Below are positions 46,871 through 57,622 of a DNA stretch of 64,000 nt, in pieces. Source of the stretch: Aureimonas sp. AU12 (GTDB taxonomy: Bacteria > Pseudomonadota > Alphaproteobacteria > Rhizobiales > Rhizobiaceae); NCBI RefSeq assembly GCF_001463705.1, contig NZ_BBWH01000027.1:1-64000 (forward strand). The letters run 5' to 3'. Position 1 is the stretch's first letter, and each line of letters starts with the position of its first letter. The position numbers were made by a program, and so were the translations under genes. The notes beneath the pieces were generated by a model, which was not told where the DNA came from, made no database searches, and saw nothing but the letters and a program-made list of their open reading frames with translations.

Positions 46871-47833
46871 TCAGAAAGGCGAGTCGGGGTAGTAGAAGTC
46901 CTTGGCGTTGCTCGCCTCGATCAGGTGCGAGGGGATCGTGGTGGTGGCGGGGAGGGCCTCGCCCTTGAGGCGGGCTTCCGCCGTCAGCTTGATCGCGTCG
47001 TAGATGAACTTCGGCGAATAGCTGACATCGGCCTGAATGCGCGGGTCCGTCTTGTCGAGGATGGTCTTGACCATGTCCTTCGAGCCGGCGCCGCCGAAGA
47101 TGATCTTGACGTCCTTGCGGCCGGCCTGGTCGATCGCCTTGATCGCGCCCACCGCCATGTCGTCGTCGGCGGCCCAGATCGCGTCGATCTCCTTGAACCG
47201 GGTCAGGTAGTCCTGCGTGACCTTATAGGCGTCGTCGCGGTTCCAGTTGGCATACTTGGCGTCGAGGAGCTTGATGTCGGGATGCTCCTTGAGGACGGCG
47301 TTGAAAGCGTCCATGCGCTCGTTGTCGAGCGTCGTGGGAATGCCGCGGAGCGCCACGACGTTGCCCTTGCCGTTCAGCGTCTTGGCGATGTACTCGGCGG
47401 GGATGCGGCCGAAGGCGGTGTTGTCGCCGGCGACATAGGCGTCCTGCGCCTTGGTGTCGGTGAGACCGCGATCCACCACGGTCACGTAGGCGCCCTCGCG
47501 CTTCACGTTGGCGACCGGGCGCGTCAGCGCGGCCGACTCGAAGGGGAACACCACGAGCGCGTTGATCCGGTTGACGGTGGTCAGGTCCTGAAGCTGGTTG
47601 GCCTGCTCGGTGGCGTTGGGCGCGGTGCGGATGGTGATCTTCAGATCGGGATGGGCCGCTTCCAGATCCTTCTTGGCCTCGTTGGCCCAGAAGTTGATGC
47701 CGCCCATGAAACTATGGGTCGCGGCCGGGATCGACACCCCGAGACGGACGGTCTCGGCGGCACTGCCCGGCAGCGTCGAGGCCAGAACGAGGCCGGCGGC
47801 GGCGAGCACGGTGCGCCTGTTGAGAATTGGCAT
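46871..47833 (-). CDS. RbsB-like sugar ABC binding protein
   Basis: 320 residues. The signal region MPILNRRTVLAAAGLVLAST has a twin-arginine-like RR before the hydrophobic stretch, so Tat or Sec export are both possible; mature ETVRLGVSIPAATHSFMGGI. Type I binding protein (family 4) with DQAGRKDVKIIFGGAGSKDM. The ligand is a sugar of unknown identity. Last gene of the operon, 24 nt after the permease; unlike the other operons the binding protein is encoded last. Confidence 0.87.
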   Translation of the reverse strand: MPILNRRTVLAAAGLVLASTLPGSAAETVRLGVSIPAATHSFMGGINFWANEAKKDLEAAHPDLKITIRTAPNATEQANQLQDLTTVNRINALVVFPFESAALTRPVANVKREGAYVTVVDRGLTDTKAQDAYVAGDNTAFGRIPAEYIAKTLNGKGNVVALRGIPTTLDNERMDAFNAVLKEHPDIKLLDAKYANWNRDDAYKVTQDYLTRFKEIDAIWAADDDMAVGAIKAIDQAGRKDVKIIFGGAGSKDMVKTILDKTDPRIQADVSYSPKFIYDAIKLTAEARLKGEALPATTTIPSHLIEASNAKDFYYPDSPF

Positions 47834-47857
47834 GGTCTTCCTCCCTGATGGGCGTCC

Positions 47858-48907
47858 CTAGCGGCGCCCTTTTTGCATGTACGCGACGGCGATGATGACG
47901 AAGCCCTGCACGGCGGCGTTGAGATAGACGCTGATGAGGTTCGTCAGGTTGAGGATGTTGCCGATCACCGACAGAAGGATCGCGCCGACCAGCGTGCCGA
48001 CGATGCTGCCGTGGCCGCCCTTCAGGGCCGCGCCGCCGACGATGACGGAGGCGATCGCCTCGAGCTCCCAGAGGAGGCCGGTCGTCGGCGAAGCCGAGCC
48101 GAGGCGCGGCACGTAGAGCAGAGTAGCGATGCCGACGCAGATGCCGAGCAGCATGTAGGTGAGGATCTTGACGCCCTCGACGTCGACGGCCGCATAGCGC
48201 GCCACCGCCTCGTTGGAGCCGATGGCCTGGACCCGGCGCCCGAAGGCGGTCTTGTTCAGGATCACCGCGCCCACCAGTGCGACGGCGAAGAAGACGTAGA
48301 CGGGAATCGGGATGCCGGCGAGCTTGGCGTAGTAGACGGGCGCGTAGACGTCGGCGAGCTCGTTCTGCAGCGTCAGGGCGCCGCCGTCGGCGAAATAGGT
48401 AAGATAGGCCCGGAAGATCCCGAGCGTCCCGAGCGTGACGATGAACGGCTCGATCCGGCCACGCGCGATCAGCACGCCGTGCAGCAGGCCGAACAGCGCG
48501 CCGAGCCCGATCGAGAGACCGGCCCCGCAGATCACCGCCAGGAGCGGCGAGCCGAAGGCGCCGCCGGCCCAGTTGATGAACATGATGACGCAGCCGGCGA
48601 TCAGCGCGGCCATGGAGCCGACCGACAGGTCGATGCCGCCGAGAATGATGACGAAGCACATGCCCACCGCGATGATGCCGATGAAGGCGGTGCGCGTCAG
48701 CACGTTCAGGGCGTTCTCGACCGTCGCGAAATCCTCGTTCAATCCGGTCCCGAGGAGGCAGAGGAGGACGAGGCCGACGATCGGGCCGACGCTCGCCAGC
48801 CGGTCGGCCCACGGCGTGCCGCCGGTCAGCGCGCGTTGAGAGCCCGCCTTCGGACGGTCCGGGCCGGGCGCCGCTTCAGGTTGCAGCATCGTTGGTTCCC
48901 GTCGCAT
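47858..48907 (-). CDS. RbsC-like sugar ABC permease
   Basis: 349 residues with many hydrophobic segments; [16 protein letters not shown] and [21 protein letters not shown] identify a CUT2 permease. The start at 48907 (MRREPTMLQ) follows AGGAGG by 12 nt; ATG 48889 (MLQPEAAPG) is an alternative. Either way it overlaps the 3' end of the ATPase gene (stop at 48876). Function: membrane channel for the same sugar. Confidence 0.87.
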   Translation of the reverse strand: MRREPTMLQPEAAPGPDRPKAGSQRALTGGTPWADRLASVGPIVGLVLLCLLGTGLNEDFATVENALNVLTRTAFIGIIAVGMCFVIILGGIDLSVGSMAALIAGCVIMFINWAGGAFGSPLLAVICGAGLSIGLGALFGLLHGVLIARGRIEPFIVTLGTLGIFRAYLTYFADGGALTLQNELADVYAPVYYAKLAGIPIPVYVFFAVALVGAVILNKTAFGRRVQAIGSNEAVARYAAVDVEGVKILTYMLLGICVGIATLLYVPRLGSASPTTGLLWELEAIASVIVGGAALKGGHGSIVGTLVGAILLSVIGNILNLTNLISVYLNAAVQGFVIIAVAYMQKGRR

Positions 48908-50444
48908 GGGCGATCATCGCCTCCTCCGTCATCTCGTGTTCCCCGACGATCGCGACGAGGCGACCATTGCGCATCACGGCCACGCGGTGGGCCAGCCCGA
49001 TCAGTTCGATCAGTTCCGACGAGATCACCACGACCGCCAGTCCCTGGCGCGCGAGGGCCTGGATCAGGAAGTAGATGTCCCGCTTGGCGCCGACATCGAC
49101 GCCGCGCGTCGGCTCGTCGAGCACCACGACCCGGGGATCGGGATGGAGGACCTTCGCCAGCGCCAGCTTCTGCTGGTTGCCGCCCGACAGGGACCCGGCG
49201 CGGGCGTTCGGCGCACCGCGAATGCCGAACTCGGTCACGGCCCGCTCGAGTGCTGTCTCCTCCGCGCCGGCATCGAGCCAAGGCCGGGCGTAGCGCTCCA
49301 GCGCCATCAGGGTAAGGTTCTGGCGCAAGGGGAAGCCGACATGCAGGCCTTTGCCTTTGCGATCCTCGCTGAGATAGGTCAGGCGATGGCGCGTCGCGTC
49401 GCGCGGGGAGCGGATGCGAACGCGCTGCCCGGCGACGGCGATGCTGCCGGTTGCCGGCCGGAGGCCGAGAATGCCCTCGAAGAGTTCGGTTCGGCCCGCG
49501 CCGACCAGCCCGGCAAAGCCGAGGATCTCGCCCGGCCGCACCGCAAAGGACACGTCCTCGGCCCAGCCGGGTACGGTGAAATGAGTGACCTCCAGCGCCG
49601 GCGCCGCGGTCGGCTCCGCCGCGATCTTCGGCGGGAAGAGATCGGAGACGTCCCGGCCCACCATCATCGTCGCCATGGCGTGGCGCGTCAGGGTCTCGGT
49701 CGGCGCGCGGCCGACGAAACGCCCGTCGCGCATCACCACGACCTCGTCGGTGATGCGCTCCACCTCGTCGAGCTTGTGGGAGATGTAGACGACGGTCACG
49801 CCCTCGCTGCGCAGGCGCCGGATGAGTGCGAAAAGGCGCGCCACCTCCGACGGCGTCAGCGTCGCGGTCGGTTCGTCCATGACGAGCAGGCGGGCGCGGC
49901 GCGACAGGGCACGGGCGATCTCGACGAGCTGCTTCTCGGCGACGATCAGGCGCCGCACCGGCGTGTCGGGATCGCGCCCCAGGCCGACCGCTTCGAGCGC
50001 CGCGCGCGTCTGCGCCCGCATGGCCGCCTCGTCGAGGAACAGGCCGCGGCGCTTCTCGTGCCCGAGAAAGATGTTGGCGGAGATCGAGAGGTCGTCGGCG
50101 AGATTGAACTCCTGGTGGATCAGGAGGATGCCCTTGGCTTCGGCGTCGCGCGGCCCCGAGAACTCCGCGGGTTCGCCATCGACGAGAACCCGTCCCTCGC
50201 TCGGCTTCTCGTAGCCGGCGAGGATCTTCATCAGCGTCGACTTGCCGGCGCCGTTCTCGCCGAGCAGGCCGTAGACCCGTCCGCGCTGCAGCTCGAACGA
50301 GACGCCGTGCAGGACCTCGACCGGTCCGAACCGCTTGACGATCTCATCGAAGGCGACCGAAAGGCCCGAAGCACCCTCTGCCGTCCCGTTGCCCGAACCA
50401 TCCTTCACGGGCGATCCGCGCGCCGATGCGGCAACGCCCTGCAA
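48876..50444 (-). CDS. RbsA-like sugar ABC ATPase (two domains)
   Basis: 522 residues, two fused nucleotide-binding domains. Domain 1: Walker [10 protein letters not shown], Walker [13 protein letters not shown], with a weak signature [13 protein letters not shown]. Domain 2: degenerate P-loop GLVGAGRTE, good signature [14 protein letters not shown] and Walker [13 protein letters not shown]. This is the usual CUT2 asymmetry. The first ~28 residues are low complexity. First gene of an importer operon with no linked regulator or catabolic enzyme. Confidence 0.89.
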   Translation of the reverse strand: MQGVAASARGSPVKDGSGNGTAEGASGLSVAFDEIVKRFGPVEVLHGVSFELQRGRVYGLLGENGAGKSTLMKILAGYEKPSEGRVLVDGEPAEFSGPRDAEAKGILLIHQEFNLADDLSISANIFLGHEKRRGLFLDEAAMRAQTRAALEAVGLGRDPDTPVRRLIVAEKQLVEIARALSRRARLLVMDEPTATLTPSEVARLFALIRRLRSEGVTVVYISHKLDEVERITDEVVVMRDGRFVGRAPTETLTRHAMATMMVGRDVSDLFPPKIAAEPTAAPALEVTHFTVPGWAEDVSFAVRPGEILGFAGLVGAGRTELFEGILGLRPATGSIAVAGQRVRIRSPRDATRHRLTYLSEDRKGKGLHVGFPLRQNLTLMALERYARPWLDAGAEETALERAVTEFGIRGAPNARAGSLSGGNQQKLALAKVLHPDPRVVVLDEPTRGVDVGAKRDIYFLIQALARQGLAVVVISSELIELIGLAHRVAVMRNGRLVAIVGEHEMTEEAMIAHATGTNDAAT

Positions 50445-50888
50445 TCGAGGGTTACGCTCGGCAACCCCCTATCGCTCCCATGAAGGCGCCCCAGCCCGTC
50501 CACCATTCGTCATGCCCTCCCAGACACGGGCAAGCATAGCCACCGCTCATCCTCGCGGACAAGGCGTTACCGATCGTTCTGCACCCTTATCGGTCGATTT
50601 ATCGGCTGCGGTTCGGCGTTCGGACGACGGGCATGGAAGATCTGGATGCGAAACTTCGGATTGTGCGGTCGATAGGGTCGAGCCCCGAACGGGCGAGGCG
50701 CTGGTGTCGGCCCCTGCCCATCACCTCGCGAACGTTCGCAGGCCAACGTCGGCGAGGCCTGAATCCGGACATGCAGAACGGCCGGCACAGGTGCGAAGAC
50801 CCGTGCCGGCCGTTGGGTTCAGGCGTTGGTGGCCCCGGCGGACGCCCAGTCTCATGAAAGAGACGGGCCGTCCGGCCGACACGTCTCG
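50445..50888. other. Intergenic region upstream of the CUT2 importer
   Basis: 444 bp. It holds the hairpin terminator of the downstream oxidoreductase gene (50777-50814) and two TTATCGG direct repeats (50587-50593 and 50599-50605), about 140 nt upstream of the ATPase start, which may be an operator. No gene is supported. Confidence 0.45.
50777..50814 (-). terminator. Terminator of the flavin oxidoreductase gene
   Basis: A perfect 12-bp stem (AACGGCCGGCAC and complement) with a 14-base loop begins 74 nt past the oxidoreductase stop on the minus strand. Confidence 0.6.
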
Positions 50889-51980
50889 TCAGGCCGCGCG
50901 ATAGCGCTCCAGCCAATGCGCGTAGGGCGCGGGAAGGGTCCAGGCCGCCTTGTCGACGCCGAGTTCGATCGCCGCGCGGTAGGGCCAGTGCGGATCGGCC
51001 AGAAGCGGACGGCCGAGCGAGACGAGATCGACCTTGCCTTCACCGATCATCGCGTCGGCCTGCGCGGGCTGGCTGACGAACCAGCTCGTGGTCGCCGGCA
51101 GGCCGGTCTCGCGGCGCACGCGCTCGGCGATGGGAGCCATGAAGGCGGGGCCCCACGGGATGTTGGCCGTCGGCGTCGAGAAGCCGATGCTGACGTCGAT
51201 GAAATCGAGGCCGCCCTGCTTGAAGCGCCGGACCATCTCGATCCCGTCCTCGAGATCGTCCGATCCGTCGAACTCGGTCACGCCGAAGCGCGCCGTCAGC
51301 GGAAGGTTCTCCGGCCAGACCTCGCGCACGGCCGCCAGGGTTTCGAGGAGGAAGCGGGCGCGACCGTCGAGACTGCCGCCATAGGCATCCTCGCGCTGGT
51401 TCGACCAAGTCGAGAAGAAGCTCTGCGCCAGATAGCCATGGGCGAAATGCAGCTCCAGCCATTCGAAGCCGGCGGCGCGGGCCCGGCGTGCGGCTGCCAC
51501 GAAGTCGGCCTTCACCCGCTCGATGTCGGCGAGTTCCATGGCGCGCGGAACCTTCGGCAGGTTGCCGCCGAAGGCGACGGCCGAAGGCGCGATCGTGTCC
51601 CATCCGCGCGGATCGTCGGCGGCGATGTGGTCGTCGCCTTCCCACGGGCGGTTGGCGCTCGCCTTGCGGCCGGCATGTGCGATCTGGATGCCGGGCACGG
51701 CGCCCGCCGCCTTGATCGCCTTGACGGCGTGGCTCCAGGCCTCGCCCTGCTCGTCGGTCCAGATGCCGGCGCAGCCGGGCGTGATCCGGCCTTCCGGCGA
51801 CACGGCGGTGGCCTCGGCGATGACCAGTCCGGCGCCGCCGCGCGCCAAGCCGGCGAGGTGGGTCCGGTGCCAGTCGTTGATGATGCCGTCATCCGCCGAA
51901 TACTGGCACATGGGCGAGACGACGATGCGGTTTCGCAACTCCGCATCCTTCAACCGGAAGGGGGTGAACAAGGACGACAT
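50889..51980 (-). CDS. NADH:flavin oxidoreductase (Old Yellow Enzyme, YqjM/NamA-like)
   Basis: 363 residues, FMN TIM barrel. FRLKDAELRNRIVVSPMCQYSADDG (with the Cys that tunes FMN in YqjM-type enzymes), IQIAHAGRKAS and LELHFAHGYLAQSFFSTWSNQRED are diagnostic. Reduces activated alkenes with NAD(P)H; the physiological substrate is unknown and may be an electrophile or quinone. ATG 51980 was chosen; it faces a divergent ArsR gene. Confidence 0.88.
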   Translation of the reverse strand: MSSLFTPFRLKDAELRNRIVVSPMCQYSADDGIINDWHRTHLAGLARGGAGLVIAEATAVSPEGRITPGCAGIWTDEQGEAWSHAVKAIKAAGAVPGIQIAHAGRKASANRPWEGDDHIAADDPRGWDTIAPSAVAFGGNLPKVPRAMELADIERVKADFVAAARRARAAGFEWLELHFAHGYLAQSFFSTWSNQREDAYGGSLDGRARFLLETLAAVREVWPENLPLTARFGVTEFDGSDDLEDGIEMVRRFKQGGLDFIDVSIGFSTPTANIPWGPAFMAPIAERVRRETGLPATTSWFVSQPAQADAMIGEGKVDLVSLGRPLLADPHWPYRAAIELGVDKAAWTLPAPYAHWLERYRAA

Positions 51981-52030
51981 GGCTAGACTCCTGCAGATGC
52001 GCGGCGGAGAGATCCGCCTCAAATTCGATA

Positions 52031-52048
52031 GTTCGAAAATAGTCGAAC
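52031..52048. promoter_or_regulatory. Putative ArsR-type operator
   Basis: GTTCGA-N6-TCGAAC forms a perfect inverted repeat in the 103-bp gap between the oxidoreductase (start 51980) and the ArsR gene (start 52084). The region is AT-rich and suits a shared operator/promoter. Confidence 0.55.
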
Positions 52049-52083
52049 ATTGAGCCTTCGGCAAGGGCGTGCTACGCTGAAGC

Positions 52084-52404
52084 GTGCGTGCCATTCGCCA
52101 TCCTCCGATCGAAGAGATCGCCCTGACGCAGGTGCTCTATGCGCTGAGCGATCCCGTGCGCCTCGGCGTCGTGCGCCAACTGGCGCGCGAGGGCGAGGCG
52201 ACGTGCTCGGCGCTCGACCACGGACGCCCGAAATCGAGCATGTCGCATCATTTCCGGGTGCTGCGCGAAGCCGGCCTCGTGCGCACGCGCACCGATGGCG
52301 CGGCCCACATGAACGAACTGCGGCGGCGGGACATCGACGAGCGGTTTCCCGGCCTCCTGCAGGTGGTGCTGGCGGGCGGGCTCGGGGCGGCGGACCCGGA
52401 CTGA
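52084..52404 (+). CDS. ArsR-family regulator
   Basis: 106 residues from GTG 52084. Winged helix: ALSDPVRLGVVRQLAREGEATCSAL, recognition helix KSSMSHHFRVLREAGLVRTRTDGA. Only one Cys, so a metal site of the classic ArsR type is unlikely; sensing may be by thiol or organic ligand. Divergent from the Old Yellow Enzyme gene, its probable target. Confidence 0.82.
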   Translation: MRAIRHPPIEEIALTQVLYALSDPVRLGVVRQLAREGEATCSALDHGRPKSSMSHHFRVLREAGLVRTRTDGAAHMNELRRRDIDERFPGLLQVVLAGGLGAADPD

Positions 52405-52600
52405 GGTTCGGCCGGCGCTTGGCGGACCGGTTCGGCCGGTGAGGGGCTTGCCGGGTGACATGAGCCTGCGCCGCAGGTTGCCGGCAGCCATCTCTCTCCA
52501 AAGGCGAGCCGCGGATCGCTCCGCGACGATGGTTGCTGCTCCGAAAGCGGTGCTTGCTGTCCGGGCCGAACGCTGGTCTCAGTCGACGACGTCAATCGGC

Positions 52601-54172
52601 TCAGGCGTCTGGCGCAGTCCCTGGAACGACAACCGATGCCGGCAGCCGACGCGGCTTGGCGTTCGCGAGCGGCGTGACCAGGTCGATCAGGCGTCGAGAA
52701 CCGCCTTCGGGTTCTCCGTGCGCATCCGGGGGGGCGGCGGCAACCTTGGTCCGAACCTCGGCGGGCGAAACCGACACCTCGCCCGCCGCCTCGCGAACCG
52801 CGTCGGCCACCGCGACGGCATGGTTTGCGACCTCGTAGAGGCCCATGAGTTCGCCGACTGTCCCACGGGCAAGCGGCCCGGCGACGTAGAGACCCGCGAC
52901 GGGATCGCCGGCCTTGTCGAGCGTGCGCCCGTCGAGGGCGACGGCGAGGCCGAGGCCGACCTCGTCGAGACCGACCAGCCCGGCCTCGAACAGGCTGCGC
53001 AACGGTGCCCGCTCGACGACGCTGCGATGCGCGGGGCCGGTGGTGTTGACGACCACGTCGAAGAGCGCGGTGTGGATCGCGCCCGAGCCGCGTGGCCGCA
53101 TCGCGACCTCGAGCCCGTCTGAGGTCGGCCGCGCCCCCTCGAGCGAGGCGGCGAGGGAGCGATAGCGGCCCTCGCGCGACCGGCGCTCCAGCACCGCCTC
53201 CACCTGCGGCGCGATGCGGAAGCGGTGAACGTCCCAGACGCTGCGCAGCCGGCGCACGACCTTGCGACGCTGCGAGACCGGCAGCGCCTGCCAGATCTCC
53301 GGTCCCTGGTTGCGCACGGCGTCGAGCACGAAATGCCAGCTGGCCCCGACGGCCTCCGCCGCCCGCACCGTGCGCCGGATCCGGCGCAGGAGGGCGAGGG
53401 CGCTCGTCTCCGGTGCGGTCGTGAAATCGCCGATCGGCTCCTGCGCCATTCCTGCATGGCCGCGCGAGCGAAGACCCTGCCGGGACAGGCTGGTGATCCC
53501 GCCGACATGTCCGCGCCCGTCCAGCGCGGCGACGACGTCGGCCGCCGTCAGGCCGTTGCCGACGATCAGCACCCGGTCCGTCGGCCGCACGGCGTCGAGG
53601 GCGCCAGCGACATAGACGTCGGGAATGAAGCCGGGCTGGCCGACGAGCGGTGCCAGCGCCTGCGGCACGGCCGGCGGCGGATGGGTGGTCGCGATCACGA
53701 CGATGTCGGCGCCGAGCGTGCCGCCATCTTCGAGCCGGACGTCGAACCCACCGTCCCGCTGCCGAGAGATCGTTTCGGCGCGCTGGCGCTCATGGCGTAT
53801 GGCGCCGGACCGCACCAGCGGCGCCATGCGCTCCGCCAGATAGCGTCCGAAGACGGCGCGGCGCGGATAGGCATCTCCGTTCGCGTCGAGCGCGTCGGCG
53901 CCGGGGAGGTCGGCGGTGGCGAGCCAGCGGGTGAAGTCCTCCAGATCATCCGAGAAGAGGCTCATCTTCGAGGCCGGGACGTTGATCCGGTGCGCGGCCT
54001 CCTGCGTCGAATACGCGAGGCCCGGCCCGATCTCCGGCCGCGGCTCGACGACGACGACGACGACATCGTCGGCGCCCGGCGCGCTTGCCAGACGATGGGC
54101 GACCACGGCCCCCGAACAGCCGCCGCCGACGATGACGACCGTCCTGCGGGCGGCGTCGCGCACCAGCGTCAA
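52601..54172 (-). CDS. FAD/NAD(P)-binding protein, sulfonate operon
   Basis: 523 residues from TTG 54170-54172, which overlaps the ssuD stop (TTGA); GTG 54163 is an alternative. N-terminal dinucleotide motif [18 protein letters not shown], then [27 protein letters not shown] and a second motif [18 protein letters not shown], as in the FAD-NAD(P)-binding family PF13454. Possibly an oxidoreductase or hydroxylase; substrate unknown. Coupling to ssuD suggests a role in organosulfur use. Confidence 0.78.
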   Translation of the reverse strand: MTLVRDAARRTVVIVGGGCSGAVVAHRLASAPGADDVVVVVVEPRPEIGPGLAYSTQEAAHRINVPASKMSLFSDDLEDFTRWLATADLPGADALDANGDAYPRRAVFGRYLAERMAPLVRSGAIRHERQRAETISRQRDGGFDVRLEDGGTLGADIVVIATTHPPPAVPQALAPLVGQPGFIPDVYVAGALDAVRPTDRVLIVGNGLTAADVVAALDGRGHVGGITSLSRQGLRSRGHAGMAQEPIGDFTTAPETSALALLRRIRRTVRAAEAVGASWHFVLDAVRNQGPEIWQALPVSQRRKVVRRLRSVWDVHRFRIAPQVEAVLERRSREGRYRSLAASLEGARPTSDGLEVAMRPRGSGAIHTALFDVVVNTTGPAHRSVVERAPLRSLFEAGLVGLDEVGLGLAVALDGRTLDKAGDPVAGLYVAGPLARGTVGELMGLYEVANHAVAVADAVREAAGEVSVSPAEVRTKVAAAPPDAHGEPEGGSRRLIDLVTPLANAKPRRLPASVVVPGTAPDA

Positions 54173-55341
54173 GACTGGCTGGCCCTCACGGCCGGCCGCC
54201 GGTCGCCGGCGATGGATTCGCCGAAGGGTCCGGTGTTGACGGAGCGGGCCTGCGAGGGCAGCGGCTGCGTCAGCGGCAGGTGCGGCAGCACGAGTTCGCC
54301 GAAGCGGTAGGCCTCTTCGAGATGCGGGTAGCCGGAGAGGATGAAGCTGTCGATGCCGAGGCGGCGATACTCGTCGATGCGCTCGGCGACGGTTTCGGCA
54401 TCGCCCACGAGCGCCGTACCCGCGCCGCCGCGCACGAGGCCGACACCGGCCCACAGGTTGGGACTGACCTCCAGCTTGTCGCGCCGTCCGCCATGCAGGC
54501 TGCTCATGCGAGACTGGCCGACCGAATCCATGCGCGCGAAGACCTTCTGTGCGTCGGCGATGGTCTGGTCGTCGAGCCGGCTGATCAGCTCCTCGGCCGC
54601 CTCCCAAGCCTTGGCGTTGGTCTCGCGGACGATGACGTGCAGGCGGATGCCGAAGCTCACCGTGCGGCCACGGGCGTCGGCGAGGCGGCGGATGACGTCG
54701 AGCTTCTCGGCCACCTGCGCCGGGGGCTCGCCCCAAGTGAGATACTTGTCGACCTGCGCGGCGGCGACCTCATTGGCGGCCTCCGACGAGCCGCCGAAAT
54801 AGAGCGGCGGGTGCGGCGTCTGCACCGGCGGGAAGAGCAGGCGCCCGTCCTCGATCTCGAAATGCTGTCCCTTGTAGGCCACGGTCTCGCCGGCCAGCAC
54901 CGCCTTGTAGATATCGAGGAACTCGCGCGTCACCTCGTAGCGCTCGGCATGGCTGAGGAAGATGCCGTCGCCCTTGTTCTCGACGGGATCGCCGCCGGTG
55001 ACGACGTTGATGAGCAGGCGCCCATGCGAGATGCGATCGAGCGTCGCGGTCATCCGGGCGGCGAGCGTCGGCGACTGGAGCCCGGGGCGCACGGCGACGA
55101 GGAAGCGCAACTGTTTGGTGAGCGGCACCAGCGCGGAGGCGACCACCCACGAGTCCTCGCAGCTTCGCCCGGTCGGCAGCAGCACGCCGTAATAGCCGAG
55201 ACTGTCGGCGGCCTGCGCGACCTGCTGGAGATAGGGCAGGTCGACGGCCCGCCCGCCCTCGACCGTGCCGAGATAGCGGCTGTCCCCATGCGTCGGCAGG
55301 AACCAGAGGACGTTGAGCTTCTCAGGAATCTCGGTCGACAT
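54169..55341 (-). CDS. ssuD: SsuD-like FMNH2-dependent alkanesulfonate monooxygenase
   Basis: 390 residues, luciferase-like monooxygenase. [48 protein letters not shown] and [14 protein letters not shown] match SsuD. It oxygenolytically releases sulfite from alkanesulfonates using FMNH2 from a reductase. ATG 55341 has AGAGGA just upstream; a start at 55368 is less likely. No ssuE reductase is linked. An AT-rich element lies 85 nt upstream. Confidence 0.83.
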   Translation of the reverse strand: MSTEIPEKLNVLWFLPTHGDSRYLGTVEGGRAVDLPYLQQVAQAADSLGYYGVLLPTGRSCEDSWVVASALVPLTKQLRFLVAVRPGLQSPTLAARMTATLDRISHGRLLINVVTGGDPVENKGDGIFLSHAERYEVTREFLDIYKAVLAGETVAYKGQHFEIEDGRLLFPPVQTPHPPLYFGGSSEAANEVAAAQVDKYLTWGEPPAQVAEKLDVIRRLADARGRTVSFGIRLHVIVRETNAKAWEAAEELISRLDDQTIADAQKVFARMDSVGQSRMSSLHGGRRDKLEVSPNLWAGVGLVRGGAGTALVGDAETVAERIDEYRRLGIDSFILSGYPHLEEAYRFGELVLPHLPLTQPLPSQARSVNTGPFGESIAGDRRPAVRASQS

Positions 55342-55678
55342 CGCGGTCCTCTTTCGAAGGGAAGCCATGCGGACGGCATCGAACCGCCCGATCGAGCGCC
55401 ACTCTAGGCCGAGGGGGGCCGGACCGAAAAGATTATTCCACTATAAAACTAGACTGATCGGGAATTGCGTTTCTCCGGGGGCGCGGGATTGGCGCTCACG
55501 GTTCGCAGGCGAATGGCGCGCGGAAAGGACTATGGAGGTCGCCGAGCCTGGTCAGGGCCAAGCGCCGTTGTCCGAAATGCGCCGTGAAGCCATTCCATCC
55601 GCCATGGGTCGCGTCGCCGGGTGCGTTTGATGACAAAGGTCCGGTCGCGGGCCGGCAGCACCGAAATGGCAAGGTCGT
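55342..55678. other. Intergenic region between dodecin and ssuD
   Basis: 337 bp between the dodecin stop and the ssuD start, both minus strand. It has the AT-rich element at 55426-55456 and no supported gene, so ssuD probably starts a separate transcript. Confidence 0.5.
55426..55456 (-). promoter_or_regulatory. AT-rich sulfur-operon element upstream of ssuD
   Basis: On the minus strand it opens with CAGTCTA, then ATAG and TGGA followed by a T-rich run, 85 nt from the ssuD start. The same order of words precedes tauA. Likely promoter/activator site (CysB- or SsuR-like), by inference. Confidence 0.45.
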
Positions 55679-55888
55679 TCATGCTTCGAGCGTAAAGCCG
55701 AGCTTCAGCGTCACCTGGTAGTGGGCGACGCGGCCTTCCTCGATATGCCCGCGCGTCTCGACCACCTCGAACCAGCGGATGTTGCGGATGGTCTTCGAGG
55801 CGTCGCCGACCGCGTTGCCGATGGCCTCCTCGATGGAGGTCGGGGAGGATCCGACGACTTCGACGATCTTGTAGGTATGCTCCGACAT
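55679..55888 (-). CDS. Dodecin family flavin-binding protein
   Basis: 69 residues: [36 protein letters not shown] and [16 protein letters not shown] are dodecin signatures, including the Trp that stacks on flavin. Dodecins form dodecamers that bind flavins and limit free-flavin photochemistry. It lies 65 nt after tauC in the taurine operon and upstream of the FMN-dependent ssuD, so it may buffer flavin for the monooxygenase. Confidence 0.9.
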   Translation of the reverse strand: MSEHTYKIVEVVGSSPTSIEEAIGNAVGDASKTIRNIRWFEVVETRGHIEEGRVAHYQVTLKLGFTLEA

Positions 55889-55953
55889 TCCGGTGTCCTT
55901 GCGAGGGTGCCGAGGGTCTTGGCGGATGGGGAGACAGGGGGCTGATGCGGCGG

Positions 55954-56808
55954 TCAGTTCTTGCCGCGCCAGGGAACGAACGTGCGCTCGAGGAAGCGCA
56001 TCGACAGGGTGAAGGCGAAGGCGAGGGCCGCGATGATGGCGATGCCGACGAAGACGACGTCGGTGGCCAGGAAGTGCGAGGCGGACATGACCATGTAGCC
56101 GATGCCGCGATTGGCTGCGATCAGTTCGGCCGCCACCAGCGTGCTCCAGCCGACGCCGAGCGCGATGCGGATGCCCGTCAGGATCTCGGGCAGGGCGGAG
56201 GGCAGGACGATGTCGAGGAAGAGCTGGCGCCGGCTGGCGCCGAGCGTCAGCGCGCCGTTGACACGCTCCAGCGGCAGCGAGCGCACGCCGGCCTGCGCCG
56301 ACAGGCAGATCGGCGCGAACATGGCGAGCACGAGAAGCGTGATCTTCGAGGTCTCGCCGATGCCGAGCCAGATGATCATCAGCGGCAGGTAGGCGAGCGG
56401 CGGCAGCGGCCAGTAGAACTCGATCGGCACGTCGAAGACGCCCTTGGCCCAGCGGTTGAGGCCCATCAGCAGGCCGACGGGGATGCCGAGCGAACAGGCG
56501 ATCAGCGCCGCGGTGACGATGCGCGTCAGGCTGGCCGAGACATGGCTCCAGAGCGAGGCGCCGGCATAGCCCTCGGCGGTGATCCGCACGAACTGGTCCG
56601 CCACCTCCGCCGGACTCGGCAGGAACAGCGGCGAGACGAGGCCGAGACGCGACACCAGCCACCACGAGGCGACGATCGCGAACGCCGTGACGAGGCTGAT
56701 CGCCTTCGTCGGGCGCCCCTCGGCGCCGAACCCGTGCGGGCGCACGAGCCGGGGCGGGGCGGCGGAGGCCGGGACGGCGGCAAGGGATCGCTCGGCGAGG
56801 TCGCTCAT
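55954..56808 (-). CDS. tauC: Taurine/sulfonate ABC permease
   Basis: 284 residues, about six hydrophobic segments. The EAA region reads [26 protein letters not shown] and [21 protein letters not shown] is the SsuC/TauC signature. Inner-membrane channel. The start overlaps the tauB stop (ATGA). TauC rather than SsuC is preferred because the binding protein is TauA-like. Confidence 0.83.
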   Translation of the reverse strand: MSDLAERSLAAVPASAAPPRLVRPHGFGAEGRPTKAISLVTAFAIVASWWLVSRLGLVSPLFLPSPAEVADQFVRITAEGYAGASLWSHVSASLTRIVTAALIACSLGIPVGLLMGLNRWAKGVFDVPIEFYWPLPPLAYLPLMIIWLGIGETSKITLLVLAMFAPICLSAQAGVRSLPLERVNGALTLGASRRQLFLDIVLPSALPEILTGIRIALGVGWSTLVAAELIAANRGIGYMVMSASHFLATDVVFVGIAIIAALAFAFTLSMRFLERTFVPWRGKN

Positions 56809-57593
56809 GCCGCAAGGCTCCGGGCTTCGGGGCGGTGGATGAGGCCGCGGATCTCGTCCGCCAGCGCCGTGAAGTCGGGCCGCGCGAGGATCGCGTGCGC
56901 CTGGCCATCGCGTACGAAGCTCTCGACGAAGTCGGTTCGGTAGCGCGCGATGATCCGGCCGGGGCGGGGCGACATGACCACGACCTCGGTGCCGAGCAGC
57001 AGCGCCTCCTCGATCGAATGGGTGATGAAGAAGATCCGCTTGCCCGTGCGGTCCCAGATCCGCACGAGGAGTTCCTGCATGGTTTCTCGCGTCAGGCTGT
57101 CGAGCGCGCCGAAGGGCTCGTCCATCAGGAGGATCGCGGGGTCGGTCGCCAGCGCACGGGCGATGCCGACGCGCTGGCGCATGCCGCCGGAGAGTTCGTG
57201 CGGATGGGCCGCGCCGAAATCCTCGAGGCCGACGAGGCGCAGCAACTCTTGCGCCCGCTCGCGCCGCTCGGTCCGGCCGACCCCCGCGAATTTGAGGCCG
57301 AGGGCGACATTGTCGATCACCGACGCCCAGGGGAGGAGGGTGTCCTTCTGGAACACGACGCCCCGGTCGGCGCCGGGGCCCTCGACGGGCCGCCCGTTGA
57401 GCGTGATCGAGCCCTCCGACACCGGCAGGAAGCCGGCGATGGCGTTGAGGAGGCTCGACTTGCCGCAGCCCGAGGCGCCGAGCGCCACGACGAAGCCGCG
57501 CTCTGGAATGTCGAGCGAGACGCGGTCGAGCGCATGAACCGCCCGTCCGTCGCGGCCCTCGAAATGGATGGTGACGTGATCGACCTTCAGCAC
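56805..57593 (-). CDS. tauB: Taurine/sulfonate ABC ATPase
   Basis: 262 residues from GTG 57591-57593 (protein [16 protein letters not shown]), with AGGAA 8 nt upstream. Walker [30 protein letters not shown], signature [15 protein letters not shown], Walker [13 protein letters not shown] and [11 protein letters not shown] are TauB-like. Powers TauC. It follows tauA after a hairpin. Confidence 0.85.
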   Translation of the reverse strand: MLKVDHVTIHFEGRDGRAVHALDRVSLDIPERGFVVALGASGCGKSSLLNAIAGFLPVSEGSITLNGRPVEGPGADRGVVFQKDTLLPWASVIDNVALGLKFAGVGRTERRERAQELLRLVGLEDFGAAHPHELSGGMRQRVGIARALATDPAILLMDEPFGALDSLTRETMQELLVRIWDRTGKRIFFITHSIEEALLLGTEVVVMSPRPGRIIARYRTDFVESFVRDGQAHAILARPDFTALADEIRGLIHRPEARSLAA

Positions 57594-57622
57594 GTGTCGG
57601 GTTCCTGTCGAAGGGGAAAAGA

